Assembly: GCA_020073085.1 (NCBI GenBank)
Contig: JAIQFV010000002.1
Location: 71,586 to 135,585, forward strand
DNA: 64,000 nucleotides
Direction: 5' to 3'
From: Terriglobia bacterium
GTDB taxonomy: Bacteria; Acidobacteriota; Terriglobia; JAIQFV01
The position numbers were made by a program, and so were the translations under genes. Shown here piece after piece: positions 1 through 7,916 of this stretch (position 1 is the first letter of the stretch; every line of letters begins with the position of its first letter). Under the pieces are notes generated by a model that worked only from the letters and a program-made list of their open reading frames with translations, was not told the DNA's origin and did not search any database.

Positions 1-2
1 CC

Positions 3-779
3 CAGGACATTTTCAAGAAGGGCAACCGCACCGTCGCTTACCACGTGCCGGTAAAAGCGGAGAAGGCCGCGGAAGGACCGGCCACTCCGGCGGCTCCGGC
101 AAGCGCTGAATCCGTGGCTCGGGCCAAGCAGATTGTTGCCGAGGTGACAAAAGCCAAAGGGGGCCTTGAGGCTTTAAAGTCAGTAAAGGATGTCTTGACC
201 AAAGCGACTGCGAAGGTGACGTCACCCATGGGGGAACAGGAGGTGACTGTGACCGGCAGCATTCTTTATCCGGACAAATTCAGGCTGGAGATCACCGTGC
301 CCCAGGGGACCATCACACAGGCGACCAACGGTACCATGGGGTGGATCCAGTTCGGCCCGAATACCCAGGAGATGCCACCGGCTTCATTGGCCAGCTTTAA
401 GGATGCCCTGAAGCATGATTCCATCCAGATCATCATGAGTCTGAATGATCCCAACACGAAAGTTCAAGCCCTTGATGACGAACCCGTCGAAGAAAAACCC
501 ACCGACGTGGTCCTGGCTACCGATGCCGAGGGAGCGCAAACCAAGCTGCTCTTTGATAAGTCGAGCCACCTCCTGCTCAAAATGTCTTATTCCTCAAAAA
601 ATCAATTCGGCGCGGACGCCGCCGTTGAAGATTTTTTCTCAGACTATCGGGTGGTGAAAGGAATTGCAGTGCCGTTCCATCATGTGCAGAACCAGAACGG
701 GAAGAAACTCAACGAATCCAGGACGACCGATTTGGAGATCAACAAGGGCATCGATGCAAAGGTATTTGAAAAACCGTAG
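3..779 (+). CDS. M16 (insulinase-like) zinc protease, C-terminal part, with a LolA-like C-terminal domain
   Basis: The gene starts upstream of the window; 258 codons are present in an open frame from base 3. The first residues in the window (FKKGNRTVAYHVP) match the usual end of an M16 peptidase C-terminal domain. After an Ala/Pro-rich linker (roughly residues 17-40 of the visible part) comes about 200 residues that look like a LolA-type periplasmic lipid-binding domain, with repeated beta-rich stretches. The HXXEH catalytic site would lie outside the window, so activity cannot be judged. A second M16 gene follows 145 bp downstream and lacks the zinc motif. This suggests an active/inactive pair such as those that form heterodimeric M16 proteases. 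The GTG at base 45 is an internal codon, not the start. Confidence 0.7.
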   Translation, partial: QDIFKKGNRTVAYHVPVKAEKAAEGPATPAAPASAESVARAKQIVAEVTKAKGGLEALKSVKDVLTKATAKVTSPMGEQEVTVTGSILYPDKFRLEITVPQGTITQATNGTMGWIQFGPNTQEMPPASLASFKDALKHDSIQIIMSLNDPNTKVQALDDEPVEEKPTDVVLATDAEGAQTKLLFDKSSHLLLKMSYSSKNQFGADAAVEDFFSDYRVVKGIAVPFHHVQNQNGKKLNESRTTDLEINKGIDAKVFEKP

Positions 780-924
780 CCCGGAGCGCCTGCAATCCGC
801 CGCCACCGAATCCTTGCAGAATCCCTGCACAGAAAAGCGTGGCCCGGTTTGTTCGACTCAACGTTTCCAATAGGAGTCCACCCTGACTATTCGATTGGAG
901 TTGAAACTTATGAGGAGAGATCCC

Positions 925-2406
925 ATGGCATTCTTAAAGAAAGTTTTGATTGGATTCACTCTTGCCGGCCTGCTGGTTGGGGGAACGGTTCTTGCCCAGG
1001 GCAGCAAGGCTGCAGCGGCCCCCGTGGGCCAAGGCGCAAAACAGACGCCGCCGTCCACGTTTCATCGCAAGGATCCCCGCACCATGAAGTTTGGGGAATT
1101 GAAGTTTATTCCTCCCAAACCCGAGCGGGTGACCCTGGAAAACGGGATGACAGTGTTTCTGTTGGAGGATCACGAGTTGCCCACTGTGGACGCCGTTGCG
1201 GTCATTCGTACCGGGTCGATCTATGAACCCGCAGAAAAGCTGGGGTTGGCTTCGCTGACGGGGACGGTGATGCGCTCCGGAGGAACCAAAAACGTTTCCG
1301 CAGACAAGCTCGATGAAGAACTCGAGTACCTTGCCGCTTCCCTTGAGACGTCGATCTCAGCGGAAGAGGGCACAGCTTCCCTCTCCTTGATGAAAAAAGA
1401 CCTCGACCGGGGGCTCCAACTCTTGGCCGATGTGCTCCGCAACCCGGCCTTCACGGAGGACCGGTTGACCGTGGCTAAGAATCAGCTCAAGGAAGCCATT
1501 CGCCGCCGAAACGACATCCCCTCACAACTGACGGGAATTGAGTTCAACAAATTGCTTTACGGGCCCGATCATCCCCTGGCCCGCATTCCCACCGCTGAAA
1601 CCGTTGACCGCATTACCCGCGAGGACCTGGTCCAGTTTCATCAGAAGTATTTTCATCCCAACACGATGGTCCTGGGGGTAACCGGCGATTTCAATACCTC
1701 CGAAATGCTTGCAAAGCTCCGGGAGACATTCAAAGGCTGGGAGAAAGTGGACGTCTCCTACCCGCCGGTGGAAGCGGTAAAGCTCGGGTTCAAGAAGTCT
1801 GTCAACCTGATCGAACGTCCGATCGATCAAACGAATGTTCGCCTGGGGCAGCTGGGAATCAAATTGAACGATCCCGACTTCTTCCCGCTCAGCGTCATGA
1901 ACTCCATCCTCGGCAGTGGATTCCACTCGCGGCTGGTCAACGAAATCCGAACCAAGATGGGCCTGGCTTACAGCGTGGGGAGCACCCTCAATCCGGGTGT
2001 GCGTGATTATGGCGACTTCTGGATTCAATTTGAAACCAAGCCTGAGACCACGCTCAAGGCGATGACCGCGGCGCTGCTCGAGGTTCGGAGAATACAGGAA
2101 CAACCGGTCAGCCAGGAAGAGCTGGATACCGCCAAGGACATTGTGCTGAACTCCTTTGTCTTCCGATTCTCCAACAGCGCCCAGATTGTTTCCCGCCGCG
2201 TGGATTATTTCTACTATGGCTTGCCGGACGACTTCCTGGAAACCTATCGGGATAAGATCGCCCGGGTCACCCGCGAAGATGTCCAGCGTGTGGCGAGGCA
2301 GTACCTGCATCCCGATCAGTTCATTATGCTCGCCGTAGGGGATTCCAGGAAATTCGACCAGCCGCTTTCAACCTTGGGAGATGTACACACGATCGCGGTG
2401 AAGTGA
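925..2406 (+). CDS. M16 peptidase-like secreted protein without the zinc motif
   Basis: A 493-residue protein. The start at 925 is chosen because GAGGAG lies at 912-917, eight bases upstream, and it places a signal peptide (Lys-Lys then a hydrophobic run ending near AQG) at the N terminus. It shows the M16 fold: an N-terminal domain with the GRIxxPA-type region, 'TENGMTVF'-like opening, a YGPDHP stretch and 'VTGDF', then a second domain with 'YSVGS' near residue 340. Where active M16 enzymes carry HXXEH (GLAHFLEH-type sequence) this protein reads GLASLTGTVMRSG, so zinc binding is absent. It is probably the non-catalytic partner of the upstream gene. Transport to the periplasm is inferred from the signal peptide. 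Confidence 0.8.
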   Translation: MAFLKKVLIGFTLAGLLVGGTVLAQGSKAAAAPVGQGAKQTPPSTFHRKDPRTMKFGELKFIPPKPERVTLENGMTVFLLEDHELPTVDAVAVIRTGSIYEPAEKLGLASLTGTVMRSGGTKNVSADKLDEELEYLAASLETSISAEEGTASLSLMKKDLDRGLQLLADVLRNPAFTEDRLTVAKNQLKEAIRRRNDIPSQLTGIEFNKLLYGPDHPLARIPTAETVDRITREDLVQFHQKYFHPNTMVLGVTGDFNTSEMLAKLRETFKGWEKVDVSYPPVEAVKLGFKKSVNLIERPIDQTNVRLGQLGIKLNDPDFFPLSVMNSILGSGFHSRLVNEIRTKMGLAYSVGSTLNPGVRDYGDFWIQFETKPETTLKAMTAALLEVRRIQEQPVSQEELDTAKDIVLNSFVFRFSNSAQIVSRRVDYFYYGLPDDFLETYRDKIARVTREDVQRVARQYLHPDQFIMLAVGDSRKFDQPLSTLGDVHTIAVK

Positions 2407-2483
2407 ATGGCGACCAGCGAACTGCGTTTGCGCTTGAATCACGGTCCAGGGGCTCAGAATTCAGATTCACGGCAAGACTTGGA

Positions 2484-2511
2484 GGGGCGATGCGCCGGGG
2501 CGCATGGCCCC
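2484..2511. repeat. Long GC-rich stem-loop downstream of the M16 gene
   Basis: GGGGC (2484-2488) pairs with GCCCC (2507-2511) and ATGCGC (2490-2495) pairs with GCGCAT (2500-2505), with one G-G mismatch between the two helices. No T-tract follows directly. It may work with the next hairpin as a transcription end or be an isolated palindrome. Confidence 0.5.
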
Positions 2512-2527
2512 CCTGTCGAAGCTTCGC

Positions 2528-2550
2528 CGGGGCGGGAGCCCCGCTTCTTT
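2528..2550 (+). terminator. Probable rho-independent terminator after the M16 pair
   Basis: CGGGGC (2528-2533), loop GGGA, GCCCCG (2538-2543), followed by CTTCTTT. It lies 120 bases after the stop of the M16-like gene and before the RBS of the next gene. The T-tract is short, so confidence is moderate. Confidence 0.5.
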
Positions 2551-2807
2551 GCAGGCCACGGAATCCCGGATCACCTCGTTGGAGCGTTGTTTTGGGTTGC
2601 ATCTTCACCGTCTTTTGGCTGTTCCGCCCCTCCTGACCCCTCCTTTACCTCGCCGCAATAAATCAGCGAGCTTGTGACTGCAATCACTTCCCCCAAATCG
2701 TTCCGTACTAACATAGGTATTCCACGAGGTGATTTAGGTTGCATTCAGAGGCTGGTCGCATTTGAGAAGTGTTTTGCTCCGCTTTCTTAATGGAAATGGA
2801 GGTCTCT

Positions 2808-3710
2808 ATGAAATTCAAGCGCTGCCTGCTATTCACCGCTTGCCTGATGGGGATGGTGTGTTTTTTGTCATCGACGCTGATGGTTGGACAAACTGATCCG
2901 TCCTGGCGCCTCTGGTATCCCCAGGTTGTCAATGGTGTGATCGGAAATAACACGTATGTCACCTCACTGATTGTCTCCAACCCCTCCAACATCGGCATCG
3001 AGGTCGCCCTGGAAGATTTTGATCATAACAGTCCGGACCAGTGGCTGAGGACCTCCTATACGAGCAACTGCAAAGTGGTCGGGACCCATTTCTTCCTTCC
3101 GGCCTTTGCGACCTGCCGGTTGGACACGGATGGCGTGGGACCTTACGAAAGCGGTTGGTTGCGCATCTCCGAGGTAACAAAATCCAACAATCTCGGCGGT
3201 TATTTGAGCTATACCTATTACCAGGGGGACGCGGTCATCGGCACTCCGCTCTTCACCGTGGGAGTTTCCCCGATGCCAGCCTGCAGCCGGTTCTCCATTC
3301 CCGTATTGCGCGACGTTGCCAAGGGAGAGGACACCGCCTTCGCCGTGGTGAACCCCAATGTCTTTTCCATCAATCTGCGCGCTGATCTCTTTGATGTGAA
3401 AGGGCTTGTTGATAGCCGCCCCATTTCCCTGCTTCCCCAGGGCCACGTCGCCCAATTTGTGAGCCAGCTCTTTCCATCGGCTCTCGGGAATGCCACTAAA
3501 TTTGTTGGGAACCTTCTGATTTACGGCCTCGGTGGGAACGACAGTGCCAGCGCTACTGCCTTGATCCAGCGGAAAGACCAGTATGGTGGGGCCACTACGA
3601 CCTTGCAGGAAGTTCGCTATTCCAAGATGGACAGCGACTATGAAGTGGGAAAAATGGGTCCGTCTCCGGAAGGAAAGCTCATCAGCACTGCGACTGGCCC
3701 GAAATTCTGA
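2808..3710 (+). CDS. Secreted protein of unknown function
   Basis: 300 residues. The ATG at 2808 has GGAGG at 2798-2802; the open frame extends upstream to a GTG at 2769 that has no ribosome site. An N-terminal signal peptide is evident (MKFKR followed by a hydrophobic stretch to about residue 28). The mature part begins with aromatic residues (WRLWYPQVV) and is rich in beta-prone segments and Asn/Thr, including a repeated 'V..NP' motif (VSNPSN, VVNPNV) that suggests two copies of a beta-sandwich fold. No catalytic motif was seen. It stands alone between two terminator-like hairpins. Function is not assigned. Confidence 0.7.
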   Translation: MKFKRCLLFTACLMGMVCFLSSTLMVGQTDPSWRLWYPQVVNGVIGNNTYVTSLIVSNPSNIGIEVALEDFDHNSPDQWLRTSYTSNCKVVGTHFFLPAFATCRLDTDGVGPYESGWLRISEVTKSNNLGGYLSYTYYQGDAVIGTPLFTVGVSPMPACSRFSIPVLRDVAKGEDTAFAVVNPNVFSINLRADLFDVKGLVDSRPISLLPQGHVAQFVSQLFPSALGNATKFVGNLLIYGLGGNDSASATALIQRKDQYGGATTTLQEVRYSKMDSDYEVGKMGPSPEGKLISTATGPKF

Positions 3711-3783
3711 ATTGAACCCCGAGTGGAGATGGGGGAACGGAGGCGTCGAGTGAGCCCGGCCCCTTTCCCCCTCTTCCCGCTCA

Positions 3784-3813
3784 GATGAATCCCCCAGCGG
3801 AAGCCGGGGGGAT
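3784..3813. terminator. Hairpin between convergent genes
   Basis: ATCCCCC and GGGGGAT form a stem that encloses GC-GGAA-GC, with a GNRA-like GGAA loop. It sits between the end of the secreted protein (3710, plus) and the end of rsmI (3822, minus), so it could end transcription in both directions. The T-run on the plus side (ATCTTT) is weak. Confidence 0.45.
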
Positions 3814-3821
3814 CTTTCCAA

Positions 3822-4712
3822 TTACTTCTGGGTTTCCAGCTGGCGATACACTTCGCTCTTGGAAATGCCATAGAGGCGGGCCAGTCGCTTCATAGCCTCA
3901 CGACGTTCCACACCTCCGTTAAGCAAATCGTCAAATTCCTGTTTGAGTTTCTCCGGGGGAGCCGGGGGGAGAGTTTCCGGCAGCGGCTTATCCACGATAA
4001 GTGTGATCTCACCCCGGATGATCCGTCCCTTAAGCTGTTCCAGAACGGAAGAAATGTTTCCCCGGACAAATTCCTCATGGACTTTGGTGACTTCGCGGGC
4101 GACCACGATATTGCGATCACCCAGCACCTCCCGCATATCCCTGAGGGTGGCGATCAAGCGATGGGGGGCTTCGTAGAAAATGATGGTCCGTTGCGCGGCG
4201 CGTGCCTGCCCGAGTGTCGCCAGCCGCTCGCTGCGCTTGGAAGGCAGGAATCCGTGAAAACGGAAGGAATCACTGGGAAGTCCGGAGGCCACAAGCGCGG
4301 CGACAAAGGCGGAGACTCCCGGGACGGGGACCACGCGGATGTTGTGTCGAATGGAGAGGGACACCAGCCGATATCCGGGATCGGAGACCCCGGGATTTCC
4401 CGCATCGCTGACGAGGGCGATGTTTTCTCCTTCTTCCAGCTGCAGCACCAACTCCGGCGCCTTGGTCATTTCATTGTATTCATGATAGCTGGTGGTGGGC
4501 GTCTTAATCCGGTAGGCATTCAAAAGCTTTTGGGTCGTCCGGGTGTCCTCACAGGCGATGAGGTTCGCTTCGCCCAGGATCCGGAGGGCACGGTGGGTGA
4601 TGTCTTCCAAATTTCCGATGGGTGTCCCGACGACGTAGAGCGTCCCTTTGGGGCGATCCCCATCCAGTTTCTTCGCGAGCGAATTGAGTGGGACCTTCCG
4701 GTTGTGATTCAT
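3822..4712 (-). CDS. rsmI: 16S rRNA (cytidine1402-2'-O)-methyltransferase RsmI
   Basis: 296 residues, close to the usual size. The N terminus carries the family hallmark LYVVGTPIGNLEDIT (about residues 25-39) and CEDTRTT (about 54-60); the SAM-binding region reads ALVSDAGNPGVSDPGY. RsmI, a tetrapyrrole-methylase-fold enzyme, methylates the ribose of C1402 of 16S rRNA in the decoding centre. The C-terminal tail (GISKSEVYRQL) is the small helical domain usual in the family. It lies upstream of and divergent in context from no other rRNA gene; nadE follows on the same strand 64 bases upstream. Assignment is firm. Confidence 0.95.
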   Translation of the reverse strand: MNHNRKVPLNSLAKKLDGDRPKGTLYVVGTPIGNLEDITHRALRILGEANLIACEDTRTTQKLLNAYRIKTPTTSYHEYNEMTKAPELVLQLEEGENIALVSDAGNPGVSDPGYRLVSLSIRHNIRVVPVPGVSAFVAALVASGLPSDSFRFHGFLPSKRSERLATLGQARAAQRTIIFYEAPHRLIATLRDMREVLGDRNIVVAREVTKVHEEFVRGNISSVLEQLKGRIIRGEITLIVDKPLPETLPPAPPEKLKQEFDDLLNGGVERREAMKRLARLYGISKSEVYRQLETQK

Positions 4713-4776
4713 AGGCCAAGGCCGGGGCGTGACATCCGGCGGCAGCTCAATGTCCCGGGGATGGCGTCCACAAGAC

Positions 4777-5622
4777 CTACATTCCCCAGTCGCGCGGATA
4801 AAGAAAATCGTGGGTCACGGTCCGCGGTGACAGCTTGCACACCAGCGGGCTGCATCGCTTGAACTGATTCCGGCGCATTAGTTCCAGCACTCGCGTCACA
4901 AATTTCGAGTTGAAGCCCATTTCTACCAGCTTTTCCTGAGAAAAACCCAAGTCTACCCGATGATACAGCAATCGATCCACCTCGGCATAACTAAATCCCA
5001 GCTCTGCCTCATCGGACTGGCCGACCCACAGGTCGGCGGTCGGCGGCTTCGAAATGATTTTCTCCGGAATGTTCAGGAACGTGGCCAGTTGCCGGATCTC
5101 CGTCTTGTACAGGTCGCCGATGGGATTCAGGGCGGAAGCCAAATCGCCGTAAAGCGTCCCGTACCCCAGCAGGAGCTCGGTTTTGTTGCTGGTGCCGAGA
5201 ACCAGGGCGTGAAGCTCGGCGGAAAAATCATAGAGCACAATCATCCGCGCGCGCGCCAGGACATTTCCCTTGCGGGTGTTATTCAAATCCTGCTTCAGCG
5301 ACAAAAACCCATCAGCGATGGGGCTGATGTCAATCACCTCGCGCCGGATTCCGAGTTGATCGGCGAGGGCATGTGCATCCGCCAGGGAATCGGGACTGGA
5401 TGTCCGATACGGCAACAGCACACCGGTCACCTGTGCGGGTCCTAGCGCATGAGCGGCCAGCGCGGCCACCACTGAGGAATCGATGCCCCCGGACAGGCCC
5501 AGGACCACGTTTTCGAAGCCGGCCTTATGGAGCTCCTCACGGATGAAGCGGGTTGTAATCTGGGAGGCGAGCGCGCTATTCAATGGGGGCAGGACCCCCA
5601 CTTGATCTGTGGTGATATCCAT
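4777..5622 (-). CDS. nadE: NAD+ synthase, ammonia-type synthetase domain
   Basis: 281 residues. GLSGGIDSSVVA (about residues 43-54) is the ATP-pyrophosphatase P-loop of NAD synthetases, and KTELLLGYGTLYGD is the family's second conserved block. The enzyme adenylates nicotinate adenine dinucleotide and amidates it to NAD+. The N-terminal glutaminase domain of glutamine-dependent enzymes is missing here but is encoded by the next gene upstream (5708-6571). The C-terminal end, RRNQFKR followed by a tail ending in DFLYPRDWGM, is typical. Together the two genes look like a glutamine-dependent NAD synthetase split into two polypeptides. Confidence 0.93.
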   Translation of the reverse strand: MDITTDQVGVLPPLNSALASQITTRFIREELHKAGFENVVLGLSGGIDSSVVAALAAHALGPAQVTGVLLPYRTSSPDSLADAHALADQLGIRREVIDISPIADGFLSLKQDLNNTRKGNVLARARMIVLYDFSAELHALVLGTSNKTELLLGYGTLYGDLASALNPIGDLYKTEIRQLATFLNIPEKIISKPPTADLWVGQSDEAELGFSYAEVDRLLYHRVDLGFSQEKLVEMGFNSKFVTRVLELMRRNQFKRCSPLVCKLSPRTVTHDFLYPRDWGM

Positions 5623-5707
5623 GAAGAGTGCCTGCGGCCCACCGGCCGTGGAGCCGCCGGGTCTTGACCGTTCCAGCCTGCTTTGCGCCCCGGCGGCAGA
5701 ATGCTCT

Positions 5708-6571
5708 TTAATCGAGCAGAAACTTTTCCCTTGAGATTCGTTCGAGTTCCCGCAATGTCAGCTCCAACTTTTCGTCACGCAACAATGGAACCTGGGCGCG
5801 GGCGCGCTTGACCAGATCCAAATCGATCTCGGCGAAAACCAGGTCTTCATCGAATACCTGCCCCCGGGCGACAATGTTCCCATATGGGTCCACGACCAGA
5901 GACCCGCCAAAGAAGTTCAGTCCATCTTCAAACCCGACGCGATTGACCGTGACAAAGAAAACCGTATTGAACTGGGCAACCGTACGTGCCAGTAGCTCCC
6001 AGCTGGTGGCACTGCCGAGCATGTCGCCGGAGCCGCGGACCCCGCGTCCGGGGCCGGCCAGCGACGCCACAATCATGAGTGCACCCTGATGCGCCAGCAA
6101 ATAAGAGGTCGAGAAATGCCAGATGTCCTCGCATACGAGGAGACCCAGCCGGCCGAAGCGGGTGTCGACGGTCCTCACGGTGTCACCTGCAGCAAAGAAT
6201 CTCTTCTCATCGAACATGCCATAGGTAGGCAAATAGATCTTTCGATGGACGTGCTGAACCGTGCCGGCATCCAGGTAAGCCACCGCGTTGTAGTATTTGA
6301 AGTCCTGTGACTGCTCTACAAATCCCACGACGCAGGCGGTCTGCGTTTCGTTCGCCGCCAGACGTTTGAGCGGGCCGGCGCAGGCGGGCTCCAGCGCTGC
6401 GTCGGACGTCAAATCTCTCAGAAGATAACCGGAGAGGGAGAGTTCGGGAAACACTACCAGCGACGCGCCGGCGGCCGCCGCCCGCGAAATGATCTCCTCA
6501 TGCCTCCGCGTGTTGGCTTCCACATTGCCCAGCGTGGTGTTGATTTGTGCAAGCGCGATCTTAAATTTCAT
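5708..6571 (-). CDS. Nitrilase-family amidohydrolase, probable glutaminase partner of NadE
   Basis: 287 residues with all three catalytic positions of the carbon-nitrogen hydrolase superfamily: Glu in FPELSLSGY (about 42-50), Lys in HRKIYLPTYG (about 123-132) and Cys in VCEDIWH (about 159-165). The YLP-GMFDEKRFF segment is typical of the glutaminase domain of glutamine-dependent NAD synthetases. That match, and the position 85 bases upstream of nadE on the same strand, suggest it releases ammonia from glutamine for NadE. A free-standing omega-amidase or other nitrilase is the alternative. Confidence 0.85.
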   Translation of the reverse strand: MKFKIALAQINTTLGNVEANTRRHEEIISRAAAAGASLVVFPELSLSGYLLRDLTSDAALEPACAGPLKRLAANETQTACVVGFVEQSQDFKYYNAVAYLDAGTVQHVHRKIYLPTYGMFDEKRFFAAGDTVRTVDTRFGRLGLLVCEDIWHFSTSYLLAHQGALMIVASLAGPGRGVRGSGDMLGSATSWELLARTVAQFNTVFFVTVNRVGFEDGLNFFGGSLVVDPYGNIVARGQVFDEDLVFAEIDLDLVKRARAQVPLLRDEKLELTLRELERISREKFLLD

Positions 6572-6654
6572 GTGCGCCGTTCCAAATAGGAAACAAAACT
6601 AGCAAAAATGGTAACACACGGCCCTTGGGCAAGCAAACGGGCCGCCACAGGCAG

Positions 6655-6735
6655 CAAAAAGCAAATTCCAAACTCCAATCCGCCGTGGCGGACAAAATCC
6701 AAATAAAGTCCAAATTCCAAACAATTCCCAGAACA
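6655..6735. repeat. CCAAATTCCAAA-type degenerate repeat
   Basis: A run of near-repeats of CAAATTCCAAAC / CAAAATCCAAAT between divergent genes. Related tracts on the other strand lie at 19533-19595 and 20748-20822, so this is a dispersed low-complexity family in this genome. Confidence 0.6.
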
Positions 6736-6809
6736 GAAATCAGAACCTCATCTGCCCGATTACGTTGTCCTTTTTATTTTTGTTTCCCAAACGAGCATAG
6801 CTTTCTATA

Positions 6810-7679
6810 ATGCCTTCCGGAATGACATCCCGTGTGCATTTGCGCTTTCGCGCCCTTTCTTGCTTTTGGATCTGGATCGCCCTCTTAGCCGGGTGGGGGT
6901 CGCCCCACCTGGCCCGGGTATGCTGGGCACAGATGATTGGCACAACGCCCAACACGTCAACCCCTGCGGGAGAAGAGGGTGACAAAACGCTTCAGTTCCT
7001 GACGCGGCTGGGGGAGCGGCTCACCTCCCAGGAATTGAACATGAAGAAGATCTCGTGTGACGAACAGGTTGCGGTTGAAAGAAGCCGGGAAAAGGGTCAA
7101 CCGGCGTCAGTCAGAAATCAAAAATTTATTGTGAAGGCCGAGATAAAGCAGCACGGAGAATTTTCAATCGACACCAGCCTGGTGGAGGAGCACTCGCCGG
7201 TTGAATCCGGTGATCCGTCCGCCCACCCCGGCGATCGCGAACAGGCCGTCGATGCCTCCTTTCTTGTCCGCGACAGCCTCAGTGCGGCGCCGGAGTTCCT
7301 GGGATTGAGTCACCGTGAGATTTATTCTCAACGGTTTCTCGGAAAAGAGCCGTTGGACGGACGAGAGGCGTTCACCGTCGCGTTTCAAACTGTCAAACAG
7401 CTCGAGAGCCGGAGAATTACCCTTGCCGGCCGGTCAGTCCCCATGCGAATCGCCGGCCGGGTATGGCTCGATGCCGCGACTGGAATGCTCCTGCGCCTCG
7501 AGGTTCAACAAACCAAACTGCCGAAAGGCATCCGCGAATTTTCTTACGATGTCCGCTACGCGCTGGCCCCGGCGCAATCCGCCGCCCCCATCCTCCCCGC
7601 GACCGTTCACTTCAGACGTGTTCAAGATGGCGAAACCCTCGTCACCACGCAGACCTTTTCAAACTGCCGGGTCAATTGA
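6810..7679 (+). CDS. Secreted protein of unknown function
   Basis: 289 residues from the ATG at 6810; a later in-frame ATG (6822) is also possible and neither has a clear ribosome site. A signal peptide or N-terminal anchor is visible (hydrophobic run CFWIWIALLAGW about residues 18-29). The rest is soluble with a predicted beta-rich C-terminal half: 'GREAFTVAFQT', 'AGRVWLDAATGMLLRLE' and 'FSYDVRYA' resemble the late strands of LolA/LppX-like lipoprotein-carrier folds. No enzyme motif was seen. Codon use is like the neighbours. Function is unassigned. Confidence 0.65.
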   Translation: MPSGMTSRVHLRFRALSCFWIWIALLAGWGSPHLARVCWAQMIGTTPNTSTPAGEEGDKTLQFLTRLGERLTSQELNMKKISCDEQVAVERSREKGQPASVRNQKFIVKAEIKQHGEFSIDTSLVEEHSPVESGDPSAHPGDREQAVDASFLVRDSLSAAPEFLGLSHREIYSQRFLGKEPLDGREAFTVAFQTVKQLESRRITLAGRSVPMRIAGRVWLDAATGMLLRLEVQQTKLPKGIREFSYDVRYALAPAQSAAPILPATVHFRRVQDGETLVTTQTFSNCRVN

Positions 7680-7760
7680 AATCGAATCCTTCTCATCTCC
7701 GGCGCGATCAGGGGTTGCGCCGCGACTCCTTTTGATCCGTTGGCGGCGCCGTTGAAATCC

Positions 7761-7789
7761 TAGACAATTTGACATCCCCTCCCTATAAT
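7761..7789 (+). promoter_or_regulatory. Sigma-70-type promoter of ileS
   Basis: TAGACA at 7761-7766 and a perfect TATAAT at 7784-7789 with 17 bases between them. Transcription would start near 7796, leaving a leader of about 120 bases before ileS. Confidence 0.75.
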
Positions 7790-7795
7790 CAGGGT

Positions 7796-7900
7796 TTCGG
7801 CATGCGCGATGGACCAGCTCTGGGTGCAGGTTCTCTTCGGAGGGCCACGCGCAGGAAATCGCGGGATTCAGCCCCCCTTGCGGCGCAAGGGGCGTTTCGT
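7796..7900 (+). promoter_or_regulatory. Structured leader with terminator-like hairpin before ileS
   Basis: GCGCG-A-TGG (7804-7812) pairs with CCA-CGCGC (7845-7852). Inside are CCA..TGG (7814-7823) and CTC-TTCG-GAG (7833-7842), the last with a cUUCGg tetraloop, giving a three-way junction. Downstream, CCCCTTGC (7874-7881) and GCAAGGGG (7885-7892) form a perfect stem followed by CGTTTCGTTT. This resembles an attenuator. A classical T-box core was not found. Confidence 0.45.
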
Positions 7901-7916
7901 TTATGGAGCTTCCCCA

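Larger units (their letters stand above)
2407..2807. other. Intergenic region with two strong hairpins
   Basis: No convincing gene lies in these 400 bases; small open frames here lack family resemblance and ribosome sites. Two GC-rich hairpins are present (2484-2511 and 2528-2543). The remainder up to the RBS at 2798 shows nothing I recognise. Confidence 0.6.

Noticed and set aside
1522-2310. 262-codon open frame on the minus strand
   Set aside because: It lies wholly antisense to the M16-like gene, with no ribosome site or family resemblance; a shadow of GC-rich coding DNA.
2407-2661. Plus-strand frame after the M16 gene
   Set aside because: Runs through two hairpins and lacks a ribosome site; composition is not protein-like.
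2964-3821. 285-codon open frame on the minus strand
   Set aside because: Antisense to the secreted protein gene and extends into the convergent hairpin; no family resemblance.
4077-4862. 261-codon plus-strand frame across rsmI
   Set aside because: Antisense to rsmI, which has clear motifs.
7796-7900. T-box riboswitch before ileS
   Set aside because: Only a loose resemblance (GGAGGGCCACGCGC) to the T-box core AGGGTGGNACCGCG, and the leader is shorter than known T-boxes. Kept as a possible attenuator only.
7796-7900. 4.5S/SRP RNA or tRNA-like RNA
   Set aside because: Neither the conserved SRP loop nor tRNA arms with a T-loop sequence are present.
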